A DNA stretch of 64,000 nucleotides from Chitinophagaceae bacterium (GTDB lineage: Bacteria > Bacteroidota > Bacteroidia > Chitinophagales > Chitinophagaceae). The notes beneath the pieces are model-generated. The model was not told where the DNA came from. It made no database searches and worked only from the letters and a program-made list of their open reading frames with translations. Shown in pieces: positions 9,663 to 18,154 of the stretch. The translations under genes and the position numbers were made by a program. The stretch's first letter is position 1. Every line of letters begins with the position of its first letter. Where the stretch lies: assembly GCA_016706055.1 (NCBI GenBank), contig JADJKL010000008.1:1-64000 (forward strand), written 5' to 3'.

Positions 9663-11023
9663 ATACCAATAGGACGAAATAGCTTTTTCTTTAATGGCAT
9701 ATTCTTATAATAGATTAAAATGATGGCCATCGCATAAAAAGGCATACAAGGAATCTTGTAACGGGATAGAGCTCCGAAATTATACGTTGATATTCCAACA
9801 GCAAAAGCAAATATGATGGAGAAAACAAGACAGAATTGTATAGTTGGATCTTTTGCAATTGTACTCCATACTTGTTTCAGCCCAACAACAACAAGTACTT
9901 TTAGGGTTATAAAAAGAAACAATAAAGCTTCAAGTGCCGATAGCAGCACAATCGGTTTTCTAGATTCCCATATATAAGGTCTGAATAAAGTTACATTTAC
10001 GGCTCCAGGGAATTTGCTAAGCATTCCCCCTACAGTCGGTGCAAATTCACCTAAGTCATAACCAGAACCTTCATCCGTTTCAGACATATAAAGAATCCAG
10101 TCTCGGGTTATTCTTGAAGTTTCTGCAATTTTATCTAGTGAATAATTGCCAAGACTGCTACTGAATTGTTGTAGAAAAAATACAGTTGCTGCTAATGAAA
10201 GGCTGATCATTAAGACTTTCATTGTTACCCGTACTTGTACATTCTTTATCTTTTGTGAGTAGTTAAAAAGAACCCACATAAATAAAGCGGGGATGAACCC
10301 CATTAATATGTACATCTTTACGGAGGCAATCAGCCAAAAACTCATAACGGCTAGTGCTATATTTTGTATACTGAAATCCTTTTGTATTAAGAAACGAAAA
10401 ACGCCGTAGGTGAGCCAGCCAAGACCAAAAATACAGATGGTGTCTTTGAATATGCCAGAGCCCCAAACAAACACACTGGGAATAAATAAGATTGCAATCG
10501 CAACGGAATTTAATAAATGTGGGTATAGTTTTGCAAAAGTTCTGAATAATGCCCAGATACCTGTAAAGGAGATAGCAGCAAAAATCACAGCCGTATTTAT
10601 GTAAGTATTCAATGTGAAAACACTGATAAAAGCAGTAATAGAAGCAACAGTGTATGATGCAGAATCACTATACCACTCCATCTGCGAAATATAATTAAAA
10701 TATTCGCCGGAATTTTCTGGTGGAATGTGGAATAAAAGATTAACCCATTTAATAAAAGATTCATCCATTGCACTATTTATTACCTGACTATGGTAAAAAA
10801 AATAATAAGTATCGCCTCCGCCATAGTATAAGGAGAAAACCAAACCAATGAAAATAGCTCCAAAAATTTTTAAGGTTAATGCTGGAATAAAATATTTTCT
10901 CCAGGGGTGATTTTTCTTATAGTGTTTGTTGCGAAAACGATAGGCTACAGCATAAATAATTGCCAGAAAAATTGGCAACAATAAAAAATTCAGAAAAGAT
11001 AAATTTGAAACGTTGTTTATCAT
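9659..11023 (-). CDS. Multi-pass membrane protein, possibly a glycan polymerase or transferase
   Basis: 454 residues with roughly ten hydrophobic helices, starting with NFLLLPIFLAIIYAVAYRF and LTLKIFGAIFIGLVFSLYYGGGDTYYFFYHS. The motif GGGDTYYF after the second helix, charged loops (TDEGSGYDLGEF, RPYIWESRKPI) and a cytoplasmic Lys-rich tail resemble Bacteroidota membrane proteins found in exopolysaccharide loci, and more loosely EpsG/Wzy polymerases. No catalytic motif that I can name is visible. It is the only gene on the minus strand in the first 13 kb, so it must have its own promoter; the 190 nt upstream (11024-11212) show no clear element. Function is inferred from position only. Confidence 0.5.
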   Translation of the reverse strand: MINNVSNLSFLNFLLLPIFLAIIYAVAYRFRNKHYKKNHPWRKYFIPALTLKIFGAIFIGLVFSLYYGGGDTYYFFYHSQVINSAMDESFIKWVNLLFHIPPENSGEYFNYISQMEWYSDSASYTVASITAFISVFTLNTYINTAVIFAAISFTGIWALFRTFAKLYPHLLNSVAIAILFIPSVFVWGSGIFKDTICIFGLGWLTYGVFRFLIQKDFSIQNIALAVMSFWLIASVKMYILMGFIPALFMWVLFNYSQKIKNVQVRVTMKVLMISLSLAATVFFLQQFSSSLGNYSLDKIAETSRITRDWILYMSETDEGSGYDLGEFAPTVGGMLSKFPGAVNVTLFRPYIWESRKPIVLLSALEALLFLFITLKVLVVVGLKQVWSTIAKDPTIQFCLVFSIIFAFAVGISTYNFGALSRYKIPCMPFYAMAIILIYYKNMPLKKKLFRPIGI

Positions 11024-11212
11024 ACTACCTCATTAGCTGTTAAATTAAAAGATAGTTTAGCATTTTTCATAACTGGTAATTGTAGAGCTTTCTGATTTTT
11101 TGTCCATTCAAAAATAAAGTTTTCCATTGAGACCCATTGAAATCCAGTGAATTATTCTTAGCTATCCTATATAATTGAATTTGATTAATATTGACTGAAA
11201 GTTGACATTACT

Positions 11213-12406
11213 ATGCCCAAAGTACTCCGTATTCTAAATAGATTAATTATTGGTGGCCCGTTATTAAATGCGGCGTACCTCACCAAATATCTTTCGCCGG
11301 AATTTGAAACATTGTTGGTAGTCGGTGAAAAGGAGTCGCATGAAAAGGATGCAAGCTTTATTACGGAGGAGCTTGGTATCAAACCATTATATCTTCCACA
11401 AATGGGTCGTTCCATAAACCCGATGAGAGATTATTCTGCTTTTCGCAGAATGAAAGACATTATCCGTGATTTTAAACCGGATATAGTACATACGCATGCC
11501 GCCAAACCAGGAGCAATTGGCAGAATGGCGGCTCATCAACTGAAAGTTCCAGTAATTGTGCACACTTATCATGGACATGTTTTTCATTCGTACTTTAATT
11601 CAAATAAAACGAAATTGATATTATCAGCAGAACGGTATCTTGCTAAAAGATCAGATGCAATTATTGCTATCAGTAATGCACAGCAAAAAGAGCTGACAGA
11701 AGATTTCAACATTGCTCCACCAGATAAATTCAGGATAATTCCATTGGGGTTGGATCTGGATAAATTTTCCCAAGATTATTCAGCTAAACGAAAAAAATTT
11801 AGAGACGAGTTTAATTTGGGAGATGATGAAATAGCAATTGCTATTATCGGAAGATTGGTTCCGGTTAAAAATCATAATCTATTTCTTGAAGCATTAAAAC
11901 ATGTGCTGAACAATACAACAAGAAAAGTGAAGGCATTTATTGTTGGCGATGGAGAAACAAGACAAGCACTTGAAGCCAAGGCAAAAGAACTTGGGATTTT
12001 ATTTACAGGCGAGAAAGAAACCAATCATCCCCATCCATTAATATTTACTTCGTGGCGCAGTGATGTGGATGTAATTAATGCCGGTGTAGATATCATTGCC
12101 CTTACATCTTTCAATGAAGGAACACCGGTAAGTTTGATAGAAGCACAAGCGGCCAATAATCCAATTGTTTCCACCAGTGTTGGCGGAATTAGTGACGTTG
12201 TTCTGGAAGGCAAGTCTGGTTTATTGTCGCCATTATCAGATAGTCAGCAATTTTGTAATAACTTATTGGAGTTGGTAAATAATGATGAACTAAGAAACAG
12301 TTTATCTACACAAGGAAATGCATTTGTAAAAGAGCAATTCAGTTATCAGCGTTTAATGAAAGATATGAGCAGCTTGTATCATGAATTATTAGCGAATAAA
12401 AAATAA
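11213..12406 (+). CDS. Glycosyltransferase family 4, EpsF/EpsD-like
   Basis: 397 residues, intact. The N-terminal domain has LRILNRLIIGGPLLNAAYLT, HTHAAKPGAIGRMAAH and HTYHGHVFHSYF; the C-terminal domain has IPLGLDLDKF, IAIIGRLVPVKNHNLFLEAL, and the donor-binding ALTSFNEGTPVSLIEAQAAN, with the glutamates of the E-x7-E motif (E near 304, E near 312). It probably adds a sugar to an undecaprenyl-linked oligosaccharide in the cytoplasm. It lies 2 nt before the CpsB-type phosphatase, so the two form an operon ending at the terminator at 13172. Confidence 0.85.
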   Translation: MPKVLRILNRLIIGGPLLNAAYLTKYLSPEFETLLVVGEKESHEKDASFITEELGIKPLYLPQMGRSINPMRDYSAFRRMKDIIRDFKPDIVHTHAAKPGAIGRMAAHQLKVPVIVHTYHGHVFHSYFNSNKTKLILSAERYLAKRSDAIIAISNAQQKELTEDFNIAPPDKFRIIPLGLDLDKFSQDYSAKRKKFRDEFNLGDDEIAIAIIGRLVPVKNHNLFLEALKHVLNNTTRKVKAFIVGDGETRQALEAKAKELGILFTGEKETNHPHPLIFTSWRSDVDVINAGVDIIALTSFNEGTPVSLIEAQAANNPIVSTSVGGISDVVLEGKSGLLSPLSDSQQFCNNLLELVNNDELRNSLSTQGNAFVKEQFSYQRLMKDMSSLYHELLANKK

Positions 12407-12408
12407 GA

Positions 12409-13144
12409 ATGGGTTTATTTAGCAGAAAGAAAAGTGGGCAACTAGCAGATTTCAGTTTATTAAAAACGGATATGCATTCGCATCTTATTCCCGGAGTGGA
12501 TGATGGAGCAAGGGATATGGAAACTTTTGGAGCTCATCCGCGGCATGCAGGAGTTGGGTTATTCTAAAATTATTACTACCCCACATATTCTCTGGGATAT
12601 GTATAAAAATACCAGCGAAATTATATTGGAAAAACTGGAACAGCTTCGAACTGCTGTAAAGGAAGCTGGAATAGAGGTAGAAATAAATGCTGCCGCCGAA
12701 TACTTTCTGGATGATCATGTAGAAGAATTGCTGAAAGAAAAGAAGCCATTGCTAACCATTCACAAAAACTGGGTTTTGTCGGAGTTTTCGTTGGCCTATC
12801 CATCGCATAGTTTGAAATCTATTTTATTTGAAATGCAGATGCAGGGCTATCAGCCAGTGATTGCTCATCCAGAGCGGTATATTTATTTAAAGGATGCAAA
12901 AGATTTTTATGATGAGCTAAAAGATATCGGGTGTCTGTTTCAACTTAACCTGCCATCTATTGGCGGGTATTATGGGAAGTCGGTTCAAGAATTGGCACAG
13001 TATCTTATTAAGAAAGAATATTACGATTTAATAGGTACCGATCTACATAATGACAGATATCTGGAATCATTAAAAAACCCTGCGTTGGCAGTTCCGCTCA
13101 AAAAGTTATGTGACAGCGGTAAGATCAGGAATTTAGAATTATAA
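12409..13144 (+). CDS. CpsB/CapC-type tyrosine-protein phosphatase (PHP domain, one frameshift)
   Basis: From ATG 12409 the frame reads MGLFSRKKSGQLADFSLLK, TDMHSHLIPGVDDGARDMET, carrying the PHP motif HSH and GVDDG. Deleting one T of the run near 12524 continues it into LELIRGMQELGYSKIITTPH, then AEYFLDD, VIAHPERY and LIGTDLHNDRY, which supply the remaining metal ligands (TPH, E, HPER, DLHN). The whole is about 245 residues, the usual length. These manganese-dependent enzymes dephosphorylate the tyrosine kinase that controls chain length in capsule export. No kinase or export gene is in the window; they may lie to the left. Confidence 0.85.
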
Positions 13145-13171
13145 AAAAAATAAATAAACTCATTTCTTAAA

Positions 13172-13199
13172 AGTTCAGCTCAAAAGCTGAACTTTTTTT
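13172..13199 (+). terminator. Rho-independent terminator of the polysaccharide operon
   Basis: A perfect 9-bp stem AGTTCAGCT / AGCTGAACT with a 4-nt CAAA loop, followed by seven T. It lies 27 nt after the phosphatase stop and closes the polysaccharide operon before the carotenoid regulator. Confidence 0.9.
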
Positions 13200-13221
13200 G
13201 TTTACTATTGTATCTACTTAT

Positions 13222-14100
13222 ATGAATGCATTTACTATAAAGGATTTGGAGAATCTATCGGGCATTAAGGCTCATACCATTCGTATTTGGGAGCAGCGCT
13301 ACGGGTTTTTAAAACCACAGAGAACTGCTACCAACATCAGGTATTATAGCAGCGAAGAGTTGAAGACTATTTTAAATGTCGCCCTACTGAATAAATATGG
13401 GTTCAAGGTTTCTCATATTGATAAGATGCAGCCACAGGAAATACGGGAAAAAATTCTGTCTTTATCCGACGTAGTCGCTATGCAGGAAAGATTTGTGAAC
13501 GATCTTATGCAGGCGATGGTGGATCTTGATATGGATTTGTTTGAAAAAACCCTGGCAAATTACATTAATGCAAAAGGCATTGAAAGAACCATAACACAAA
13601 TCATTTTTCCTTTTTTAGAAAAAATCGGAATCCTTTGGCTTACTGGTCACATCATTCCTGCGCAGGAGCATTTGGTTAGTAATATTATCCGGCAGAAAAT
13701 AATTGTGGCAATTGATAAAGCTGAGTCGCCTCTTGTTGCAGATAAAACAGCCTTGCTTTTTCTTCCCGAAGCAGAACATCATGAGCTTGGTTTACTTTTT
13801 TTGAATTTCATTTTGAAAAGCAGAGGTATTAAAACTATTTACTTGGGTGCAAATGTTCCATTAAAGGATATTGATTTTATTTTTGAACAAAAAAAGCCTG
13901 ATGTAATATTCATACATCTAACCGCCACTTCCGCCAATTTTAATTTTGAAAAATTTCTTCAGCAAATACACCTCCAATTTGGAACAACAAAGACCGTAAT
14001 TTCAGGATTTATTACCCAGCAATACAAGAAAAAAATCCCTCCAGGAATTGAATGTAAAAAATCTTTACAAGAGCTTTTGGACTTTATTCCATCTATCTAG
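13222..14100 (+). CDS. carH: CarH/LitR-like B12-dependent MerR-family photoreceptor regulator
   Basis: A MerR DNA-binding domain (FTIKDLENLSGIKAHTIRIWEQRYG, residues about 4-30) is joined to a cobalamin-binding domain. Counted from ATG 13222, the W-x9-EH signature of CarH is present as Trp129, Glu139, His140 and the E-x-H-x-x-G signature as Glu175-His177-Gly180, where His is the lower axial cobalt ligand in the family. In known CarH proteins adenosylcobalamin promotes a dark tetramer that represses carotenoid genes, and light breaks the Co-C bond and releases DNA. The residue after the Trp is Leu, where T. thermophilus CarH has, as I recall, the His that binds cobalt after light. The annotated start avoids the upstream TTG at 13198, which lies in the terminator. 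The gene lies beside a sigma factor and crt genes. Confidence 0.85.
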   Translation: MNAFTIKDLENLSGIKAHTIRIWEQRYGFLKPQRTATNIRYYSSEELKTILNVALLNKYGFKVSHIDKMQPQEIREKILSLSDVVAMQERFVNDLMQAMVDLDMDLFEKTLANYINAKGIERTITQIIFPFLEKIGILWLTGHIIPAQEHLVSNIIRQKIIVAIDKAESPLVADKTALLFLPEAEHHELGLLFLNFILKSRGIKTIYLGANVPLKDIDFIFEQKKPDVIFIHLTATSANFNFEKFLQQIHLQFGTTKTVISGFITQQYKKKIPPGIECKKSLQELLDFIPSI

Positions 14101-14120
14101 TTGATTATCAATATTTAAAT

Positions 14121-14212
14121 TGTTTAAGATTTATGTGTATAAATTTAAACAGAATTTTTTAGGCTTTATAAATATTTTGTTTAACTTTGTGATGTAATAA
14201 TTAAACAAAATA
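14121..14212 (+). promoter_or_regulatory. Carotenoid operon promoter with two inverted TGTTTAA operator pairs
   Basis: Four copies of one heptamer lie in the 114-nt gap before the sigma factor: TGTTTAA at 14121-14127, its inverse TTAAACA at 14145-14151, TGTTTAA at 14178-14184 and TTAAACA at 14201-14207. The second pair is part of a perfect 12-bp inverted repeat, TATTTTGTTTAA (14173-14184) and TTAAACAAAATA (14201-14212), with a 16-nt spacer. A Bacteroidota -7 box TAACTTTG sits at 14182-14189, overlapping the left arm. A repressor bound here would cover the promoter, and the neighbouring CarH is the obvious candidate. No good TTG -33 box is seen at the usual distance. Confidence 0.7.
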
Positions 14213-14214
14213 GT

Positions 14215-14715
14215 ATGTCTGCAACAGAATTTAATCAAATGCTTATCAGTCAAGCCGACTTTTTGAAGCCTTTTGCTATCAATTTAACCAGAGATTCAGA
14301 AGCAGCGCAGGATCTTTTTCAAGAAACGCTGTACAAAGCATTGGCCAATCATGAAAAATATAATACCGGAACTAATATCAAGGCCTGGTTATTTACCATC
14401 ATGCGGAACATTTTTATAAATGATTACCGACGTAAATCAAAGCAAAAAACAATCTTTGATAACACACCGAATGATTATCTTTTGGATTATAAGCAATCAA
14501 CCATCAGCAATGATGCAGAAAGTGATATGCGGTTAAAAGAAGTGAAAAAAGCGGTTGAAGAGTTACCTGAAATTTTTAAAACGCCATTTAAATTATATTT
14601 TGACGGATATAAATACAATGAAATTGCTGATGCGCTTGCTGAACCACTTGGCACTATTAAAAGTAGGATCCATTTTGCCCGTAAATTATTGAAGGAGCAA
14701 ATAAACCGTTACTAA
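14215..14715 (+). CDS. ECF-type RNA polymerase sigma factor of the carotenoid operon
   Basis: 166 residues with sigma region 2 (FLKPFAINLTRDSEAAQDLFQETLYKAL, then NIKAWLFTIMRNIFINDYRR, the -10 recognition helix) and region 4 (ELPEIFKTPFKLYFDGYKYNEIADAL, LGTIKSRIHFARKLL, the helix-turn-helix). No anti-sigma gene is adjacent. Its stop is 2 nt before crtI, so sigma and crt genes are one transcript, and the sigma may drive its own operon or other light-response genes. Control by the CarH-like protein through the operators upstream is likely from position, not shown. Confidence 0.85.
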   Translation: MSATEFNQMLISQADFLKPFAINLTRDSEAAQDLFQETLYKALANHEKYNTGTNIKAWLFTIMRNIFINDYRRKSKQKTIFDNTPNDYLLDYKQSTISNDAESDMRLKEVKKAVEELPEIFKTPFKLYFDGYKYNEIADALAEPLGTIKSRIHFARKLLKEQINRY

Positions 14716-14717
14716 AT

Positions 14718-16202
14718 ATGTCGGAGTTGAAAGATAAATCTGTAATAGTTATTGGTAGCGGTTTTGCCGGTTTATCTGCTGCATCGTTCATGGCAAAAGA
14801 AGGATGGCAGGTTACTGTCATTGAAAAAAACGAAACACCGGGTGGAAGAGCAAGACAATGGAAAGCAGATGGTTTTACATTTGATATGGGTCCTAGTTTT
14901 TACTGGATGCCAGATGTGTTTGAAAGATATTTCAATCAATTTGGAAAAACGGTAGATGAATATTATGCTCTTAAGAGGCTTGACCCCTCTTATAGAATTT
15001 ACTGGAAAGATGGACACACTGATTTGCCAGCGGATTATTCAGCATTAAAAAATTTATTTGAATCTATTGAAGCTGGAAGTGGAGAGCAGCTTGATAAATA
15101 TTTAAAAGGTGCTGCTTATAAATATGACCTTGGCATTAATAAGCTAGTTCATAAGCCAGGCTTGTCTGTTACAGAGTTTGCAGATTGGGAAACGGTGAGC
15201 GGTGTTTTTAAGCTTCAGGTATTTTCTTCTATAAAAAAACATATTGCAAAATATTTTAAAAATGAAAAGCTCCGGCAGATCATGGAGTTTCCTGTTTTGT
15301 TTCTTGGCGCATTACCAGAAGACACACCGGCGCTGTACAGCTTAATGAATTATGCCGATATAAAAGGCGGTACTTGGTATCCTGATGGAGGTATGTACGC
15401 AGTAGTTAATGGCATGTATCAATTAGCAGTAGAATTAGGAGTTAATTTTCAATTTTCAGAAGCAGTTAATGAATTAATAGTAGAAAATGCTGGCATTAAG
15501 AAAGTTGTAACTAACAAAAGCACTTACACCGCTGATGCGATTATCAGTGGTGCTGACTATGAGTTTACAGAGCAGTCGCTATTACCGTTAGCTTATCGCA
15601 GTTATTCAGAAAAGTATTGGAAAGAAAGAGTGATGGCTCCATCTTGTCTTTTATATTATATAGGTTTAAATAAAAAGCTTAAAAATACAATTCATCATTC
15701 TTTGTTTTTTGATGTTGCGTTTGATCAACATGGACAGGAGATTTATAAAGATCCAAAATGGCCAGGTGAACCTTTGTTTTATGCTAGTGTTAGTTCTATT
15801 ACAGATGTTAATGTAGCACCTGCTGGCTATGAAAATATCGTTTTATTAATTCCCGTAGCCGCAGGCTTAGAAGGAGATACGGAGGAACTAAGAGAAAAAT
15901 ATTTTAAAAAGATTGCTACAAGAATGGAGCAGCATTTGGGTGAATCAATTATAGATTCAGTAGTATATAAAAAATCGTATTCTGTTACTGATTTCGTAAG
16001 TGATTACAATTCATTTAAAGGTAATGCATATGGGTTGGCTAATACACTACGACAAACAGCGATATTTCGTCCGGCTTGCAAAAGCAAAAAGGTAAAAAAT
16101 CTTTTTTATACAGGACAGTTAACAGTGCCTGGACCAGGTGTTCCACCGAGTTTAATTAGCGGTGAAGTAGTGGCTAAACAAGTTATTAAAACATTGAAAT
16201 AA
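14718..16202 (+). CDS. crtI: Phytoene desaturase
   Basis: 494 residues, full length. The dinucleotide fold is VIGSGFAGLSAASFMAKEGW with the acidic end VIEKN (residues about 10-38), then PGGRARQWKADGFTFDMGPSFYWM, and the C-terminal signature FYTGQLTVPGPGVPPSLISGE of bacterial CrtI. The enzyme takes electrons from 15-cis-phytoene stepwise to lycopene (or neurosporene), using FAD, at the membrane. It is followed after 16 nt by crtB. The cluster contains the cyclase and hydroxylase needed to go on to zeaxanthin. Confidence 0.95.
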   Translation: MSELKDKSVIVIGSGFAGLSAASFMAKEGWQVTVIEKNETPGGRARQWKADGFTFDMGPSFYWMPDVFERYFNQFGKTVDEYYALKRLDPSYRIYWKDGHTDLPADYSALKNLFESIEAGSGEQLDKYLKGAAYKYDLGINKLVHKPGLSVTEFADWETVSGVFKLQVFSSIKKHIAKYFKNEKLRQIMEFPVLFLGALPEDTPALYSLMNYADIKGGTWYPDGGMYAVVNGMYQLAVELGVNFQFSEAVNELIVENAGIKKVVTNKSTYTADAIISGADYEFTEQSLLPLAYRSYSEKYWKERVMAPSCLLYYIGLNKKLKNTIHHSLFFDVAFDQHGQEIYKDPKWPGEPLFYASVSSITDVNVAPAGYENIVLLIPVAAGLEGDTEELREKYFKKIATRMEQHLGESIIDSVVYKKSYSVTDFVSDYNSFKGNAYGLANTLRQTAIFRPACKSKKVKNLFYTGQLTVPGPGVPPSLISGEVVAKQVIKTLK

Positions 16203-16218
16203 AACTTTAAATTAAATA

Positions 16219-17054
16219 ATGGTAGAGCTTTTCCATACTACAAGTGAAAAATGTAGCCGCATTGTAACAGAAGGATATAGTACTTCCTTTGCTTCTGCAA
16301 TTGGAATGTTGCATAAAGATTTGCGTAAGCCCATTTATAATATTTATGGCTTTGTACGTTTTGCCGATGAAATAGTAGATAGCTTTCATGATTTCGACAA
16401 ACAATACTTATTACAACAATTTAAAATGGAAACCTATGATGCTATTGAACGTAAAATCAGTTTAAATCCTATATTAAATAGCTTTCAGCAGACAGTAAAT
16501 GCGTTTCAGATTGATACTAAGTTAATTGATTCATTTTTGAAAGTATGGAAATGGATCTTGAAAAAACGAAGTATGACAGTAAAGGTTATCAGGAATATAT
16601 ATACGGTTCTGCTGAAGTAGTTGGCCTTATGTGTTTGTATGTTTTTTGCGAAGGCAAAAAAGAATTATATGATAAACTAAAAGCTTCTGCCCGATCTTTA
16701 GGAGCTGCTTTTCAAAAAGTAAATTTTCTTAGAGATATAAAAGCAGATTTTAACGGGTTATCTCGAATATATTTTCCGGGATGTGATTTTAATAATTTTA
16801 CTGAACAGGAGAAAAGGCAAATAGAAGAAGATATACAAAGTGATTTTAAAAATGCATACGAAGGAGTAAAACAATTGCCACTCAAAGCAAGGTTTGGTGT
16901 TTATGTAGCCTACAAATATTATTTATCCTTATTCAGGAAAATTAAAAAAGTAAAACCTGCAAGGATAATGGAAACAAGAGTCAGAATTCCTAATTATAAA
17001 AAGGCGATGATAATTTTCAGAGCCGGTGTTAAAAATCAGTTGCGGTTAATATGA
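16219..17054 (+). CDS. crtB: Phytoene synthase (one frameshift)
   Basis: The first Asp-rich motif is visible in FVRFADEIVDSFHD and the second in FQKVNFLRDIKAD, the two magnesium-diphosphate sites of head-to-head prenyl synthases. The reading frame breaks at about 16541: adding one A to the AAA run turns FLKVWKWI into FLKSMEMDLEKTKYDSKGYQ and gives one protein of about 278 residues, the usual length. It condenses two geranylgeranyl diphosphates into phytoene. Its TGA overlaps the ATG of idi by 4 nt. No geranylgeranyl diphosphate synthase gene is found in the cluster. Confidence 0.9.
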
Positions 17055-17590
17055 AAAATGAAGAAGTGATATTAGTTGATGAAAATGATAGCCCAACAGG
17101 TGTTGCTGAAAAGATGGCAGCGCATCTTGAAGCAAAACTGCACAGGGCTTTTAGCATTTTTATTTTTAACAGCGAAGGTAAAATGTTGCTGCAGCAGAGA
17201 GCATTATCCAAATATCACAGTGGTGGATTGTGGACCAATGCATGTTGCAGTCATCCAATACCGGGTGAATCTACACTGGCAGCGGCCAACAGAAGATTAA
17301 ATGAAGAGTTGGGTTTTGAAACTCCGATTGAGAAAGCTTTTGATTTTGTTTATAAGGCCAAATTTGAAAACGGATTAACTGAATACGAGTTTGACCATGT
17401 ATTTGTCGGTGAATTTGATGGTGAAATCGTTTTTAATAAAGATGAGGTGATGGAATTGAGTTTTGAAAGTATTTCTTCTATTAAAGAATTGATGTTTAAA
17501 AATCCAGAGCAATACACAGTTTGGTTTCAGATAGCATTTCCAAAAGTAGAAGCATGGTGGAATGAGCAAACTAAAAACAAAGTAGCCTGA
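17051..17590 (+). CDS. idi: Isopentenyl-diphosphate delta-isomerase, type 1
   Basis: 179 residues of the Nudix fold. Catalytic Cys and its surroundings are in LWTNACCSHPIPGES, the Nudix-like helix in AANRRLNEELGF, and the second catalytic Glu lies in TEYEFDHVFVGEFDG. It balances isopentenyl and dimethylallyl diphosphate and thereby feeds carotenoid synthesis. The 4-nt overlap with crtB indicates translational coupling. Confidence 0.95.
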   Translation: MKNEEVILVDENDSPTGVAEKMAAHLEAKLHRAFSIFIFNSEGKMLLQQRALSKYHSGGLWTNACCSHPIPGESTLAAANRRLNEELGFETPIEKAFDFVYKAKFENGLTEYEFDHVFVGEFDGEIVFNKDEVMELSFESISSIKELMFKNPEQYTVWFQIAFPKVEAWWNEQTKNKVA

Positions 17591-17609
17591 ATTTATTAAT
17601 TTTGTAAAA

Positions 17610-18116
17610 ATGATTGTGGTATATTATATATTGGTATTACTCGCAACCTTCCTTCTTATGGAAGGAGTAACATGGTGTACGCATCGATTTGTAATGCATG
17701 GTTTTCTTTGGATATTACACAAAGATCATCATCAGGTAGAACCAGGATTTTTTGAAAAGAATGATGCATTCTTTGTCATTTTTGCGATACCAAGTATGTT
17801 GCTTATTTTTTTTGGCACTTTTGATGATGTTTGGTGGATGCAAGCAATAGGTTTTGGTATTATGGCGTATGGCTTTGCTTATTTTATGGTACATGATGTC
17901 ATTATTCATCAGCGTTTTAAATGGTTTACCAGAAGCAATAATACCTATGTGAGAGCAATTCGCTGGGCGCATAAGATGCATCATAAACATCTTAACAAGT
18001 ATCAAGGGGAAAGTTTCGGCATGTTGTATGTACATAAAAAATATTGGGAAAAAATCCGCAGAGACAAAAAATTAATGGCCGGAAACCGCAAAGTGGAATA
18101 TGCTCCTGAAAGCTGA
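17610..18116 (+). CDS. crtZ: Beta-carotene hydroxylase (fatty-acid hydroxylase superfamily)
   Basis: 168 residues with four predicted membrane segments and the di-iron histidine clusters of CrtZ: THRFVMHGFLWILHKDHH, FMVHDVIIHQR and HKMHHKHLNKYQGESFG. It adds the 3 and 3' hydroxyls of beta-carotene to make zeaxanthin. A TAATTTTG box at 17597-17604, 5 nt before the ATG, resembles a -7 element and could give a leaderless internal transcript, but no -33 partner is clear. Confidence 0.9.
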   Translation: MIVVYYILVLLATFLLMEGVTWCTHRFVMHGFLWILHKDHHQVEPGFFEKNDAFFVIFAIPSMLLIFFGTFDDVWWMQAIGFGIMAYGFAYFMVHDVIIHQRFKWFTRSNNTYVRAIRWAHKMHHKHLNKYQGESFGMLYVHKKYWEKIRRDKKLMAGNRKVEYAPES

Positions 18117-18154
18117 TAATTGCTTTTTCAACATCCTATCTTTATTTTTAACCC

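Noticed and set aside
13198..13221. TTG start for the CarH-like protein
   Set aside because: It lies in the terminator's T run; ATG 13222 begins just before the MerR domain.
16219..17054. Two-subunit phytoene synthase
   Set aside because: A single missing A restores one normal protein with both Asp-rich motifs in order.
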